A stretch of 7,975 nt of DNA from Gammaproteobacteria bacterium (GTDB lineage Bacteria; Pseudomonadota; Gammaproteobacteria; Thiohalomonadales; Thiohalomonadaceae): assembly GCA_026193675.1 (NCBI GenBank), contig JAPHSO010000140.1, positions 1-7,975 of the forward strand. The letters are read 5' to 3'. Positions within the stretch are counted from its first letter, which is position 1; each line of letters begins with the position of its first letter. The notes beneath the pieces were generated by a model that did no database searches, was not told the DNA's origin, and saw only the letters and a program-made list of their open reading frames with translations. Below are positions 1 to 5,958 of this stretch, in pieces. Made by a program: the position numbers and the translations under genes.

Positions 1-1069
1 CTGCCTCATGGTTATCGGTGATGACCGGCTCTCCACTGATGTTGCCTGATGTTGCTACCAATGGCCCTTCAAAGCGAGAGAGTAGCAGGTGATGGAGTGG
101 CGAGTAGGGGAGCATTACACCGATTTCGGCCAGTCCAGGGGCGATGGATGGGGCTAGCTTTCCTTCGATACTTTTACGACATAGCACAATGGGGCGCTCA
201 GCAGAGCGAAGGGTCATTGCCTCAACATCGGTGACTCTCAGCTCATCTAAAACATCATCCAATAGTGAATCACCCCGTTGTGGAAACATCACTGCCAACG
301 GTTTATCGGGTCTCCTTTTACGCTGGCGCAGTAGTTTCACCGCCGCTTCGTTTGCGGCATCACACAACAGGTGATAGCCACCAATGCCCTTTACGGCAAC
401 AACCTCTCCCTGCTGCAGTCGCTTAACAGTCTCATTTAGTACCGCTTCGCTATTGCTGATCGATTGCCCATTACTAAAGAACGATAACTGGGGGCCACAA
501 ACCGGGCAGGCGATCGGCTCTGCATGAAAGCGACGGTCTGAGGGATTTTGATACTCAGCGCCACATTCGGAACAGAGCGGAAAACCGGCCATCGATGTGG
601 CAGGTCGATCATAGGGCAGGCTCTCGATAATGGTATAACGTGGTCCGCACTGAGTGCAGTTGATAAAGGGATAGTTATAGCGTCGATCTGATGGATTGTT
701 TAGCTCCTCCAGACAGTCACTGCAGGTAAATTGATCTGCCGGTAGATGAATATCGGCATGAGTCCCTGAGGCGCTATCTTTGATGGTAAATTGCTGGAAT
801 CCTTCAACAGATTCAGAGGAAATCTTAGCAATTTCTGGCCGGGCTAGCGGTGGTGCAGAGCCGATGATGGCTGAGGTGAAGGTTTTAAGATTCTCTTCGA
901 AACCCTCTGCATGGATGAGCACTTCACCCTGACGGTTCTGTACCCAACCATTGATCCTGTATTGCTGAGCGATGCGATAGATAAAGGGGCGGAAACCGAC
1001 CCCCTGCACCTGACCGGTTACGTTGATGAGAGAGGCGACAGAGGGGCTGGTGAAGTCGCTCTGATCCAT
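1..1069 (-). CDS. hypF: Carbamoyltransferase HypF, N-terminal part (runs off window edge)
   Basis: HypF converts carbamoyl phosphate to carbamoyl-adenylate and passes the carbamoyl group to HypE, giving the cyanide ligands of the NiFe active site. My translation of the minus strand stays open for 356 codons from ATG 1069 to the window edge. Residues 17-102 are an acylphosphatase domain with the signature GQVQGVGFRPF (19-29). Eight cysteines at 116, 119, 138, 141, 166, 169, 188 and 191 form two zinc fingers with C-x2-C-x18-C-x2-C spacing, exactly the family pattern. A YrdC-like nucleotide-binding domain follows from about 205 (KGIGGYHLLC, RRPDKPLAVM, TSGNISGEP). The family is usually about 750 residues, so the C-terminal Kae1-like carbamoyltransferase domain lies outside the window. 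The start sits one base after the hypD stop, implying coupled translation. No frameshift or lost ligand is seen. Confidence 0.96.
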   Translation of the reverse strand, partial: MDQSDFTSPSVASLINVTGQVQGVGFRPFIYRIAQQYRINGWVQNRQGEVLIHAEGFEENLKTFTSAIIGSAPPLARPEIAKISSESVEGFQQFTIKDSASGTHADIHLPADQFTCSDCLEELNNPSDRRYNYPFINCTQCGPRYTIIESLPYDRPATSMAGFPLCSECGAEYQNPSDRRFHAEPIACPVCGPQLSFFSNGQSISNSEAVLNETVKRLQQGEVVAVKGIGGYHLLCDAANEAAVKLLRQRKRRPDKPLAVMFPQRGDSLLDDVLDELRVTDVEAMTLRSAERPIVLCRKSIEGKLAPSIAPGLAEIGVMLPYSPLHHLLLSRFEGPLVATSGNISGEPVITDNHEA

Positions 1070-1070
1070 A

Positions 1071-2207
1071 TTAGGTCGGATTGTCCTGAGCAGGACTGCT
1101 GTTGTCTCCATGGGAGGTGATCCCTCCGCTCCACCAGATACGGCACGCCCCCTCATCAGAGACCATACAGGGGCCGACCGGATTACTCGGTATGCATGCA
1201 GTGCCGTAGAGCTTGCACTGGTTGGGGTAGAGTTTTCCCAGAACCACGTTGGCGCAGTCACATCCGGGGGGCATCTTGCCGGCCCGCTTACGCGCCTCGT
1301 CCCGATAGTTGGGGAGTTGAATCCGTGCATTGTTGGCAGCGTATTCTGGTTTCAACTCATAGCCCGATTTGGGAATGGTGCCGATACCCCGCCAGTTTGC
1401 GTCGTAGATATCCATCACCTGCTCAAGCCATCTTTGTGCCTGTAGATTGCCTTCGGCTGTCACCAGTTCGGGATAACAGTTATCCAGAAATAGTTTCTCC
1501 TCATCAATCTGCCTCAATACGGAATAGAAGGCAGCCAGCAGTGATTCAGGGATAAAGCCGGCAACTGCGGCAGGAATATGGTGCTGTTTGACAACAAATT
1601 GCCACTCATCAGATCCCATCACCGTCGAGACATGGCCGGGGGCGATGAGGGCATTAAATCCGGGGGTGCCACTCTCCAGTAGCATCGCCACAGCAGGCCA
1701 GGTGAGTCGTCCCGACATCAGCAGCAACAGATTGGCGGGAATCCCCTCGGCAACCATCGCTGCTACCGGTGCAGTTGTGGTCTCAAAACCGGCAACAAAG
1801 AAGACCACCGTCTGGTCAGGATTGCTTTGAGCTATATCGACCGCCTCAGTTGGAGAGGCGATGGGGCGAATGTCTGCCCCTGCAGCTCGTGCCTGCTCTA
1901 ATGAACGAATCTCACCTTTGGGAACATTGACCGGTACGCGCAACATATCGCCAAAAGCGACCAGAATGACCGACTCATTCAGGGCGAGTTGAATCGCCTC
2001 ATAGATATCCTCTTCAGGACAGACACAGACCGGGCAACCGGGGCCTGGAACAAGCTCTATATGCTCTGGTAGTAGGGTACGTAACCCGGCACTGGTGATT
2101 GAACGCTCATGCCCACCACAGACGTTCATAATCCGGATGCTCTTCCCGCTGGTGGGAGCGGGTAGTGCTCGAATCAGTTCTAACCAGTCATGGGAGCTCT
2201 TACTCAT
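1071..2207 (-). CDS. hypD: Hydrogenase maturation protein HypD
   Basis: HypD is the iron-sulfur scaffold that, with HypC, holds the iron while CN and CO ligands are attached. The 378-residue length fits the family (about 370). Visible motifs are the first cysteine motif CGGHERSI (C30), GPGCPVC (C58, C61) followed by an extra C63, GFETTTAP, and the C-terminal 4Fe-4S region with cysteines in PGCDCANV, NQCKLYGTAC, GPCMVSDEGAC. The first motif differs from the common CGGHTHAI form, with E-R in place of T-H. The chain ends about 20 residues beyond the last cysteine in a polar tail. A strong ribosome binding site (2220-2214) fixes the start. hypB ends 24 bases upstream and hypF starts one base after the stop. 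The assignment is secure; the meaning of the variant motif is not known to me. Confidence 0.97.
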   Translation of the reverse strand: MSKSSHDWLELIRALPAPTSGKSIRIMNVCGGHERSITSAGLRTLLPEHIELVPGPGCPVCVCPEEDIYEAIQLALNESVILVAFGDMLRVPVNVPKGEIRSLEQARAAGADIRPIASPTEAVDIAQSNPDQTVVFFVAGFETTTAPVAAMVAEGIPANLLLLMSGRLTWPAVAMLLESGTPGFNALIAPGHVSTVMGSDEWQFVVKQHHIPAAVAGFIPESLLAAFYSVLRQIDEEKLFLDNCYPELVTAEGNLQAQRWLEQVMDIYDANWRGIGTIPKSGYELKPEYAANNARIQLPNYRDEARKRAGKMPPGCDCANVVLGKLYPNQCKLYGTACIPSNPVGPCMVSDEGACRIWWSGGITSHGDNSSPAQDNPT

Positions 2208-2213
2208 AGATTG

Positions 2214-2220
2214 CCTCCCC
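2214..2220 (-). promoter_or_regulatory. Strong ribosome binding site of hypD
   Basis: On the minus strand GGGGAGG lies six bases before the hypD ATG at 2207. It is the clearest Shine-Dalgarno site in the left block and supports that start codon. It lies in the 24-base gap after hypB, the widest gap within the hyp genes, so hypD can initiate on its own rather than depending on readthrough from hypB. Confidence 0.7.
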
Positions 2221-2231
2221 AGTACAAATCG

Positions 2232-3134
2232 TTAAGAGTGATCATGGGGATGAGAGTGAGTGTGTGGATGGGCATGGCCATGCGAATGCGCGTGAGCATT
2301 ATCATGGTGATGTCCACTGACCTGATGAAATTTCACACCATCGATCTGAATCCTGGGCTGGATCGTCTCATCTTTTTCAGTTCGCTCTTTGTGACTTTTA
2401 ACCGCATCAGATAACCACTCTAGCCACTGCTCTAATCCCTCACCACTTTTTGCGGAGAGGCAGAAAGCGGGGGCACTACTGGCAAGTTCACGTAGATAAC
2501 GTTCAGCCTTATCGGGAGAGAAGTCATCAAGCACATGTAATAGATCACACTTGGTGATTAACATCAGGTCAGCGGCACGAAACATGACCGGATATTTAGC
2601 CGGTTTATCATCTCCCTCAGTGGTGGAGAGCAGAGTGATGTTGTGGTGATGACCCAGATCAAAACTTGCAGGACAGACCAGGTTGCCGACATTCTCGATA
2701 AATAGAATATCGACACTATCGAGATCAAGTTGATGCAGCGCATCATGCACCATATGGGCATCAAGATGGCAGGCGCTACCGGTGGCAATTTGAATGGCAG
2801 GTACCCCATGAGCGCGGATTCTTTCGGCATCATTTTCAGTCTCCAGATCCCCTTCGACAACTGCAATCGAAAGCCCGCTATCTTTGAGGGCTTCGATGGT
2901 CGCCTCCAGCAGGGCTGTTTTTCCTGAACCGGGTGACGACATCAGGTTAATCGCCAACACGCCATGTCGATCAAAATGGTCACGATTGTGCTGCGCCTGA
3001 TGGTCATTCTCGGAGAGTAGACTCTTCAGTACGTTGACAGCCTGTTTTCCATCTTCGGTTACCGCCAGTTTGCCATCAGCACGAACCAGATGTTCATTAC
3101 CGGGAGTAATATTGCAACCACATGTATCACACAT
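2232..3134 (-). CDS. hypB: Nickel-inserting GTPase HypB with C-terminal His-rich tail
   Basis: HypB is a cytoplasmic SIMIBI-class GTPase that, with HypA, loads nickel into the large-subunit precursor. Of its 300 residues, 2-7 (CDTCGC) form the N-terminal high-affinity nickel motif. The P-loop is SPGSGKT (67-73), followed by EGDLETENDA (94-103), the G-domain metal-site pair Cys122-His123, ENVGNLVCPASFD (147-159) and the TKCD (194-197) guanine-specificity motif. The G domain closes near LEQWLEWL (234-241), where E. coli HypB nearly ends. Here about 57 further residues follow, and the last 31 (270-300) contain 14 histidines, mostly as H-x repeats. Rhizobial HypB proteins carry such a stretch near the N-terminus, so the position is unusual. 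The tail probably stores or buffers nickel; this is inference. hypA ends six bases upstream. Confidence 0.97.
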   Translation of the reverse strand: MCDTCGCNITPGNEHLVRADGKLAVTEDGKQAVNVLKSLLSENDHQAQHNRDHFDRHGVLAINLMSSPGSGKTALLEATIEALKDSGLSIAVVEGDLETENDAERIRAHGVPAIQIATGSACHLDAHMVHDALHQLDLDSVDILFIENVGNLVCPASFDLGHHHNITLLSTTEGDDKPAKYPVMFRAADLMLITKCDLLHVLDDFSPDKAERYLRELASSAPAFCLSAKSGEGLEQWLEWLSDAVKSHKERTEKDETIQPRIQIDGVKFHQVSGHHHDNAHAHSHGHAHPHTHSHPHDHS

Positions 3135-3140
3135 AATTCT

Positions 3141-3497
3141 CTACTCTTCTTTGTTACTCTCAAGTTCAACACGTTGCAGGATCATCTCATCACCACCCCT
3201 CAGTTGGGTCTGCCAGGTGCCACACTCTCCACACAGTAATCTGTTGGCAGCAACGATAGTCTCCGTGCCACAGCTCTCACAATAGACCTTAACAGGAGAT
3301 TTATCGATAGTAAGTTTGGCCTTTTCGGCGACAGTGCCGGCAGCAGCGATAGGAAAAGCCTGCTCCACCAGGTGGGGCTCGACACCAGAGAGGGGACCTA
3401 TAGTCAGATAGATATCGGTAACGCAGAGAGCTGAGTGCTCTATGGCAATCTGTTCAACCTGCTCAATCAGCGCCTGACAAATAGAGAGTTCATGCAC
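3141..3497 (-). CDS. hypA: Hydrogenase nickel-delivery protein HypA
   Basis: HypA binds nickel and a structural zinc, and partners HypB in nickel insertion. The 118-residue length is typical. The start codon is GTG (3497-3495). It is fixed by the family's N-terminal nickel motif Met-His-Glu, seen here as MHELSI, since the next residues must be His2 and Glu3. The zinc site is two CxxC pairs, Cys73/Cys76 (CESC) and Cys89/Cys92 (CGEC). The C-terminal GGDEMILQRVE is also typical. The best upstream purine run (GGAG, 3514-3511) is about 13 bases away, so initiation probably relies on coupling to hypC, which ends nine bases upstream. hypB starts six bases after the stop. Confidence 0.97.
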   Translation of the reverse strand: MHELSICQALIEQVEQIAIEHSALCVTDIYLTIGPLSGVEPHLVEQAFPIAAAGTVAEKAKLTIDKSPVKVYCESCGTETIVAANRLLCGECGTWQTQLRGGDEMILQRVELESNKEE

Positions 3498-3506
3498 GGG
3501 ACAGGT

Positions 3507-3749
3507 TCAGCTCCGGGTTGGTGAGCTGCTCTCTTCGATGATCTGATCCAGTAGCTCCCAGCTACTGCGGGCATCGGCCTCGCTCATTTTTTGAATCGCA
3601 TAACCGACATGGATCATCACATAGTCGCCCACTTTGACCTCATCCTCCTGCAACATAAACAGGCTAACATCACGCTCAACCCCCTTGGCACTACACCGGG
3701 CGTTAAAGCCATCTATTTCCATTATTTGCATGGGTATTCCGAGGCACAT
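3507..3749 (-). CDS. hypC: Hydrogenase assembly chaperone HypC/HupF family
   Basis: HypC is a small chaperone that carries the iron centre with HypD and then docks on the large-subunit precursor. The 80-residue length fits the family. It begins MCLGIPMQI; Cys2 is the essential residue exposed after removal of Met, which fixes the start. IHVGYAI (46-52) contains the conserved His47. Between them ARCSAKGVERDVSLFML takes the place of the usual beta-barrel strand. It is the first gene of the left block, facing the intergenic promoter region. Its own ribosome binding site is weak (AGGTAG about 12 bases upstream). A paralogue specialised for one hydrogenase (HupF/HybG type) cannot be ruled out, but the position at the head of hypABDF favours general HypC. 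Confidence 0.95.
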   Translation of the reverse strand: MCLGIPMQIMEIDGFNARCSAKGVERDVSLFMLQEDEVKVGDYVMIHVGYAIQKMSEADARSSWELLDQIIEESSSPTRS

Positions 3750-3773
3750 GGTGGGTTGTTTCTACCTATCCGA

Positions 3774-3803
3774 ATCTATGTGAAGTGAACTACATAGTGT
3801 CAA
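3774..3803 (-). promoter_or_regulatory. Candidate sigma-70 promoter for hypC operon
   Basis: A perfect -35 hexamer TTGACA (3803-3798) reads toward hypC. The -10 is poor: CATAGA at 17-base spacing, or TAGATT at 19-base spacing (3778-3773, one base past this entry). The CTATGT/ACATAG repeat spans the spacer, a reasonable place for an activator or repressor. It is a prediction from sequence match only. Confidence 0.3.
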
Positions 3804-3836
3804 ATAAGTTAATGGAATAAAAGCACTATTCTTCGA

Positions 3837-3865
3837 TTGACAACACTATCAGTGGGTACTACTTT
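3837..3865 (+). promoter_or_regulatory. Candidate sigma-70 promoter for hydrogenase operon
   Basis: TTGACA (3837-3842), a 17-base spacer and TACTTT (3860-3865, three of six consensus bases) would start transcription near 3872, leaving a leader of about 26 bases that includes the AAAAGG ribosome binding site at 3882-3887. The geometry is good but the -10 is weak, which would suit a promoter needing an activator. The spacer contains the CACT/AGTG inverted repeat. Confidence 0.35.
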
Positions 3866-3897
3866 TTGACTGAAGTATCACAAAAGGTTAATAAAAA

Positions 3898-4365
3898 GTG
3901 ACGGTACTGATTCTCGGGATAGGTAATAACCTCTTAACAGATGAAGGGGCGGGTATCCATGCGATTCGCTATCTCGAAAAGCATCACCCCGATTCGAAAG
4001 GGGTACGCTATGTCGATGGTGGCACCATAGGATTTCCGCTTGCTGGTGAGATTGCTCAGTCAGACTCTCTTATCGTTATTGATGCCGCAGAGCTCAATGC
4101 CGATGTTGGTGAGATAGGATTCTTTGAAGGGGAGTCGATGGATGACTATCTGGGCAAGCAGCGTAAATCGAGTGTGCATGAGGTGGGGCTGCGAGATCTT
4201 CTCTCAACCAGTCAACTACTTGATGAACTTCCAAAAAATAGAGCTCTACTCGGTATTCAACCCAAAACTCTCAGTTGGGGCGAAGAGCCCACAGAGGCGG
4301 TAGCTGCAGCAATTCCCATAGCTTGCCAAATGGCACTGGATTTAGTGGAAAGGTGGAGCCGGTGA
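3898..4365 (+). CDS. Hydrogenase maturation endopeptidase (HyaD/HupD/HybD family)
   Basis: This nickel-dependent protease cuts the C-terminal peptide from the large subunit once nickel is in place, letting it fold and join the small subunit. The 155-residue length is typical. The three nickel ligands of the family are visible: Glu16 in GNNLLTDEG, Asp62 in LIVIDAAE and His94 in SSVHEVGL. The start is GTG with AAAAGG ten bases upstream; the glycine-rich VLILGIGNN must lie at the N-terminus, which supports this choice. It is the first gene of the right block and its TGA overlaps the GTG of the next gene by two bases. Here it stands upstream of the structural genes, whereas in Thiocapsa-type loci the protease follows the large subunit. 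Location implies it serves the hydrogenase encoded next to it. Confidence 0.95.
   Translation: MTVLILGIGNNLLTDEGAGIHAIRYLEKHHPDSKGVRYVDGGTIGFPLAGEIAQSDSLIVIDAAELNADVGEIGFFEGESMDDYLGKQRKSSVHEVGLRDLLSTSQLLDELPKNRALLGIQPKTLSWGEEPTEAVAAAIPIACQMALDLVERWSR
4351..4358 (+). promoter_or_regulatory. Ribosome binding site that sets the GTG start at 4362
   Basis: AGGTGGAG inside the last codons of the protease gene precedes a GTG at 4362 that overlaps the protease stop. It supports the short start for the HupH-like gene over an in-frame ATG at 4275, which would add 29 residues of arginine-rich, family-unlike sequence. Confidence 0.6.
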
Positions 4366-4790
4366 GCACTCTTGATGCCATCTCAATCGAAACCGAACCA
4401 TTTGTTGATATTAATGATGGCAGTGGCGCTCAGGCGATATTGCGTGAAATCGAACGTCTACTTGAGCACCTCATCGATAACGGTGAAGAGGGTGTCATCG
4501 ATATTAAGACGATACCCCTATCTCTTCATGAGCATGAACAGTTGCATTATGTACTTGGCAGAGGGGAGCTGACGGCAACGCTCAATTCAATGGGTAAATC
4601 TATCGTACATGAAACAGCAATAGCGGGTGTATGGCGCACCATTCACTACAATGATGATGGCGATGTGATCGCCGATTTGATTGAGGTGACCACCCTGCCA
4701 GAGATATTAAAGAGTGATCTTACCGATATGCAGAATGCTCTAGATGAGCTACGAAAGCGTATTGAGACAGAACAACCATTAATCGTATAG
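4362..4790 (+). CDS. HupH/HyaF-family hydrogenase expression protein, single-domain form
   Basis: Members of the HupH/HyaF family assist assembly of exported [NiFe]-hydrogenases, probably around cofactor insertion into the small subunit; the exact role is unsettled. From the GTG start the product has 142 residues. Its conserved core matches the family's C-terminal repeat: LGRGELTATL (65-74), HETAIAGVWRTIHY (83-96) and DLIEVTTLPEIL (105-116). E. coli HyaF and rhizobial HupH are about 280 residues, so this is a half-length, one-domain version with no sign of a broken partner nearby. The N-terminal 20 residues are acidic and the C-terminus is a helix rich in charge. The gene is coupled to the protease gene upstream and ends eight bases before the small-subunit gene. 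Confidence 0.85.
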   Translation: MSTLDAISIETEPFVDINDGSGAQAILREIERLLEHLIDNGEEGVIDIKTIPLSLHEHEQLHYVLGRGELTATLNSMGKSIVHETAIAGVWRTIHYNDDGDVIADLIEVTTLPEILKSDLTDMQNALDELRKRIETEQPLIV

Positions 4791-4794
4791 AGGA
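4791..4794 (+). promoter_or_regulatory. Ribosome binding site of the small-subunit gene
   Basis: AGGA lies four bases before the ATG at 4799 and seven before the in-frame ATG at 4802. The spacing slightly favours the second ATG, so the protein may begin at residue 2 of the annotated form; the difference does not affect the export signal. Confidence 0.5.
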
Positions 4795-4798
4795 TAAA

Positions 4799-5944
4799 AT
4801 GATGGTGATGGGTATTAAAGGAAATCAACTACCGGAACAGGATAGAGAAGAGACCCTGGAACAGCGACTGAAGAGGCAGGGTGTCTCTCGTCGTGGATTT
4901 CTAAAATTCTGTGCCGCCGCCGCTTCTGCGATGGCGCTTCCTCCATCAATGGTTCCTGCGATTGCAGCAGCTCTGGGTAGCGTCACCCGACCTTCAGTGA
5001 TCTGGCTCTCATTCCAGGAGTGCACCGGCTGTACCGAATCCCTTACCCGCTCCCATCTGCCTACGATTGAGAGCCTCATCTTCGATGCAATTTCTCTCGA
5101 CTATCATCACACTCTGCAGGCCGCTGCAGGACAGGCCGCTGAAGAGGCGCGTGAGATGGCGATGGAAAAGTTCAAGGGTGAATATCTGGTCCTGGTCGAT
5201 GGCTCGGTTCCGATGGCAGATGGTGGCATCTATTCAACCATTGCCGGCATCTCCAATATCGATATGTTGCGCGACACGGTAGAGAATGCCGCTGCGGTCA
5301 TCTCGGTGGGAAGTTGTGCCGCCTTTGGTGGACTCCCCAACGCTGAGCCCAATCCAACCGGGGCGGTAGGCATTGGTGATCTGATGGAGATGGGTGAAAT
5401 CGCCTCAAAGCCACTAATCAATGTTCCCGGTTGCCCGCCGATTCCGGTGGTGATTACAGGTGTCATTGCACATTACCTCACATTTGGCACGATTCCTGAG
5501 TTAGATCATCTACACCGACCCAAGTCGTTCTATGGCGATACGATTCATGATCGCTGTTATCGCCGTACCTTCTACGATCAGGGTAAGTTTGCAGAGAGTT
5601 TTGATGATGAGGGGGCTCGTCTGGGTTGGTGCCTCTACAAGTTGGGTTGTAAAGGTCCAACCACTCACAACGTCTGTGCCACCACCAAGTGGAACGAGGG
5701 AACCAGCTTCCCCATCGAATCTGGACATGGCTGTATCGGCTGCTCAGAACCTAAATTTTGGGATGCCGGTGGTTTCTATGAGGCGCTATCTGAACCTACT
5801 GGTGCTCTCGGCACAGCCGCCAAGACCGCAGTGGGTGTTGGTGTTGCCGCTGGTGCACTTTCAGCATGGCAAAATCTAAGTAAACGTAGTGGTGCAGCAG
5901 CTGAACGGGAAAAGGTTACGATTGACGATTTGGAACAGAAATAG
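4799..5944 (+). CDS. hynS: [NiFe]-hydrogenase small subunit, Isp type, Tat-exported
   Basis: The small subunit carries electrons from the NiFe site through three iron-sulfur clusters. The 381-residue precursor has a long charged n-region, the twin-arginine motif SRRGFLKF (30-37) and an alanine-rich hydrophobic stretch (38-59), so the enzyme is exported folded with its large subunit. Proximal-cluster ligands are C75, C78, C173 and C212 (CTGC, GSCAAFGG, GCPP). Distal ligands are H250, C253, C278 and C284. Medial 3Fe-4S ligands are C293, C312 and C315 (CIGCSE). The two extra proximal cysteines of oxygen-tolerant enzymes are absent. After the last ligand, a weakly hydrophobic glycine/alanine segment (about 337-358) and a charged tail form a C-terminal extension, possibly a membrane contact. 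isp1 starts 14 bases downstream, which places it in the hynS-isp1-isp2-hynL class; the symbols hydS or hupS are used for relatives. Confidence 0.95.
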   Translation: MMVMGIKGNQLPEQDREETLEQRLKRQGVSRRGFLKFCAAAASAMALPPSMVPAIAAALGSVTRPSVIWLSFQECTGCTESLTRSHLPTIESLIFDAISLDYHHTLQAAAGQAAEEAREMAMEKFKGEYLVLVDGSVPMADGGIYSTIAGISNIDMLRDTVENAAAVISVGSCAAFGGLPNAEPNPTGAVGIGDLMEMGEIASKPLINVPGCPPIPVVITGVIAHYLTFGTIPELDHLHRPKSFYGDTIHDRCYRRTFYDQGKFAESFDDEGARLGWCLYKLGCKGPTTHNVCATTKWNEGTSFPIESGHGCIGCSEPKFWDAGGFYEALSEPTGALGTAAKTAVGVGVAAGALSAWQNLSKRSGAAAEREKVTIDDLEQK

Positions 5945-5958
5945 GGAGAGTCTGAATA

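Larger units (their letters stand above)
3750..3897. promoter_or_regulatory. Divergent promoter region between hyp and hydrogenase operons
   Basis: This 148-base AT-rich stretch is the only sizeable non-coding region and must hold the start signals of both operons. TTGACA occurs once on each strand, at 3837-3842 (plus) and 3803-3798 (minus), with 33 bases between them. Two short inverted repeats are also present: CTATGT (3776-3781) with ACATAG (3792-3797), and CACT (3844-3847) with AGTG (3851-3854). I found no convincing sigma-54 GG-N10-GC pair, although many hydrogenase operons use one. Which protein binds here cannot be read from the sequence. Confidence 0.6.

Noticed and set aside
49..374. 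Plus-strand open frames at the left edge
   Set aside because: They lie antisense to hypF, which reads through the whole region with intact domains and ligands; the plus-strand products are low-complexity and have no recognisable motif.
1110..1830. Several plus-strand open frames of 80 to 119 codons opposite hypD
   Set aside because: hypD is intact here with all family motifs; the antisense products show no family features and start without ribosome binding sites.
2235..2330. Short repetitive tract as a possible CRISPR or tandem repeat
   Set aside because: It is explained by the histidine codons (CAC and CAT) of the HypB tail; there are no regular repeat and spacer units.
3866..3894. TTGACT, 17-base spacer, TAATAA as promoter of the right block
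   Set aside because: The match is fair, but transcription would begin at about 3901, inside the start codon region at 3898, and no later start would keep the protease N-terminal motif.
3750..3897. Sigma-54 promoter, often used by hydrogenase operons
   Set aside because: No GG-N10-GC pair with suitable flanks was found on either strand by eye.
4275..4361. Upstream ATG that would lengthen the HupH-like protein by 29 residues
   Set aside because: It would overlap the protease gene by 91 bases, the added sequence does not look like the family, and the GTG at 4362 has its own ribosome binding site.
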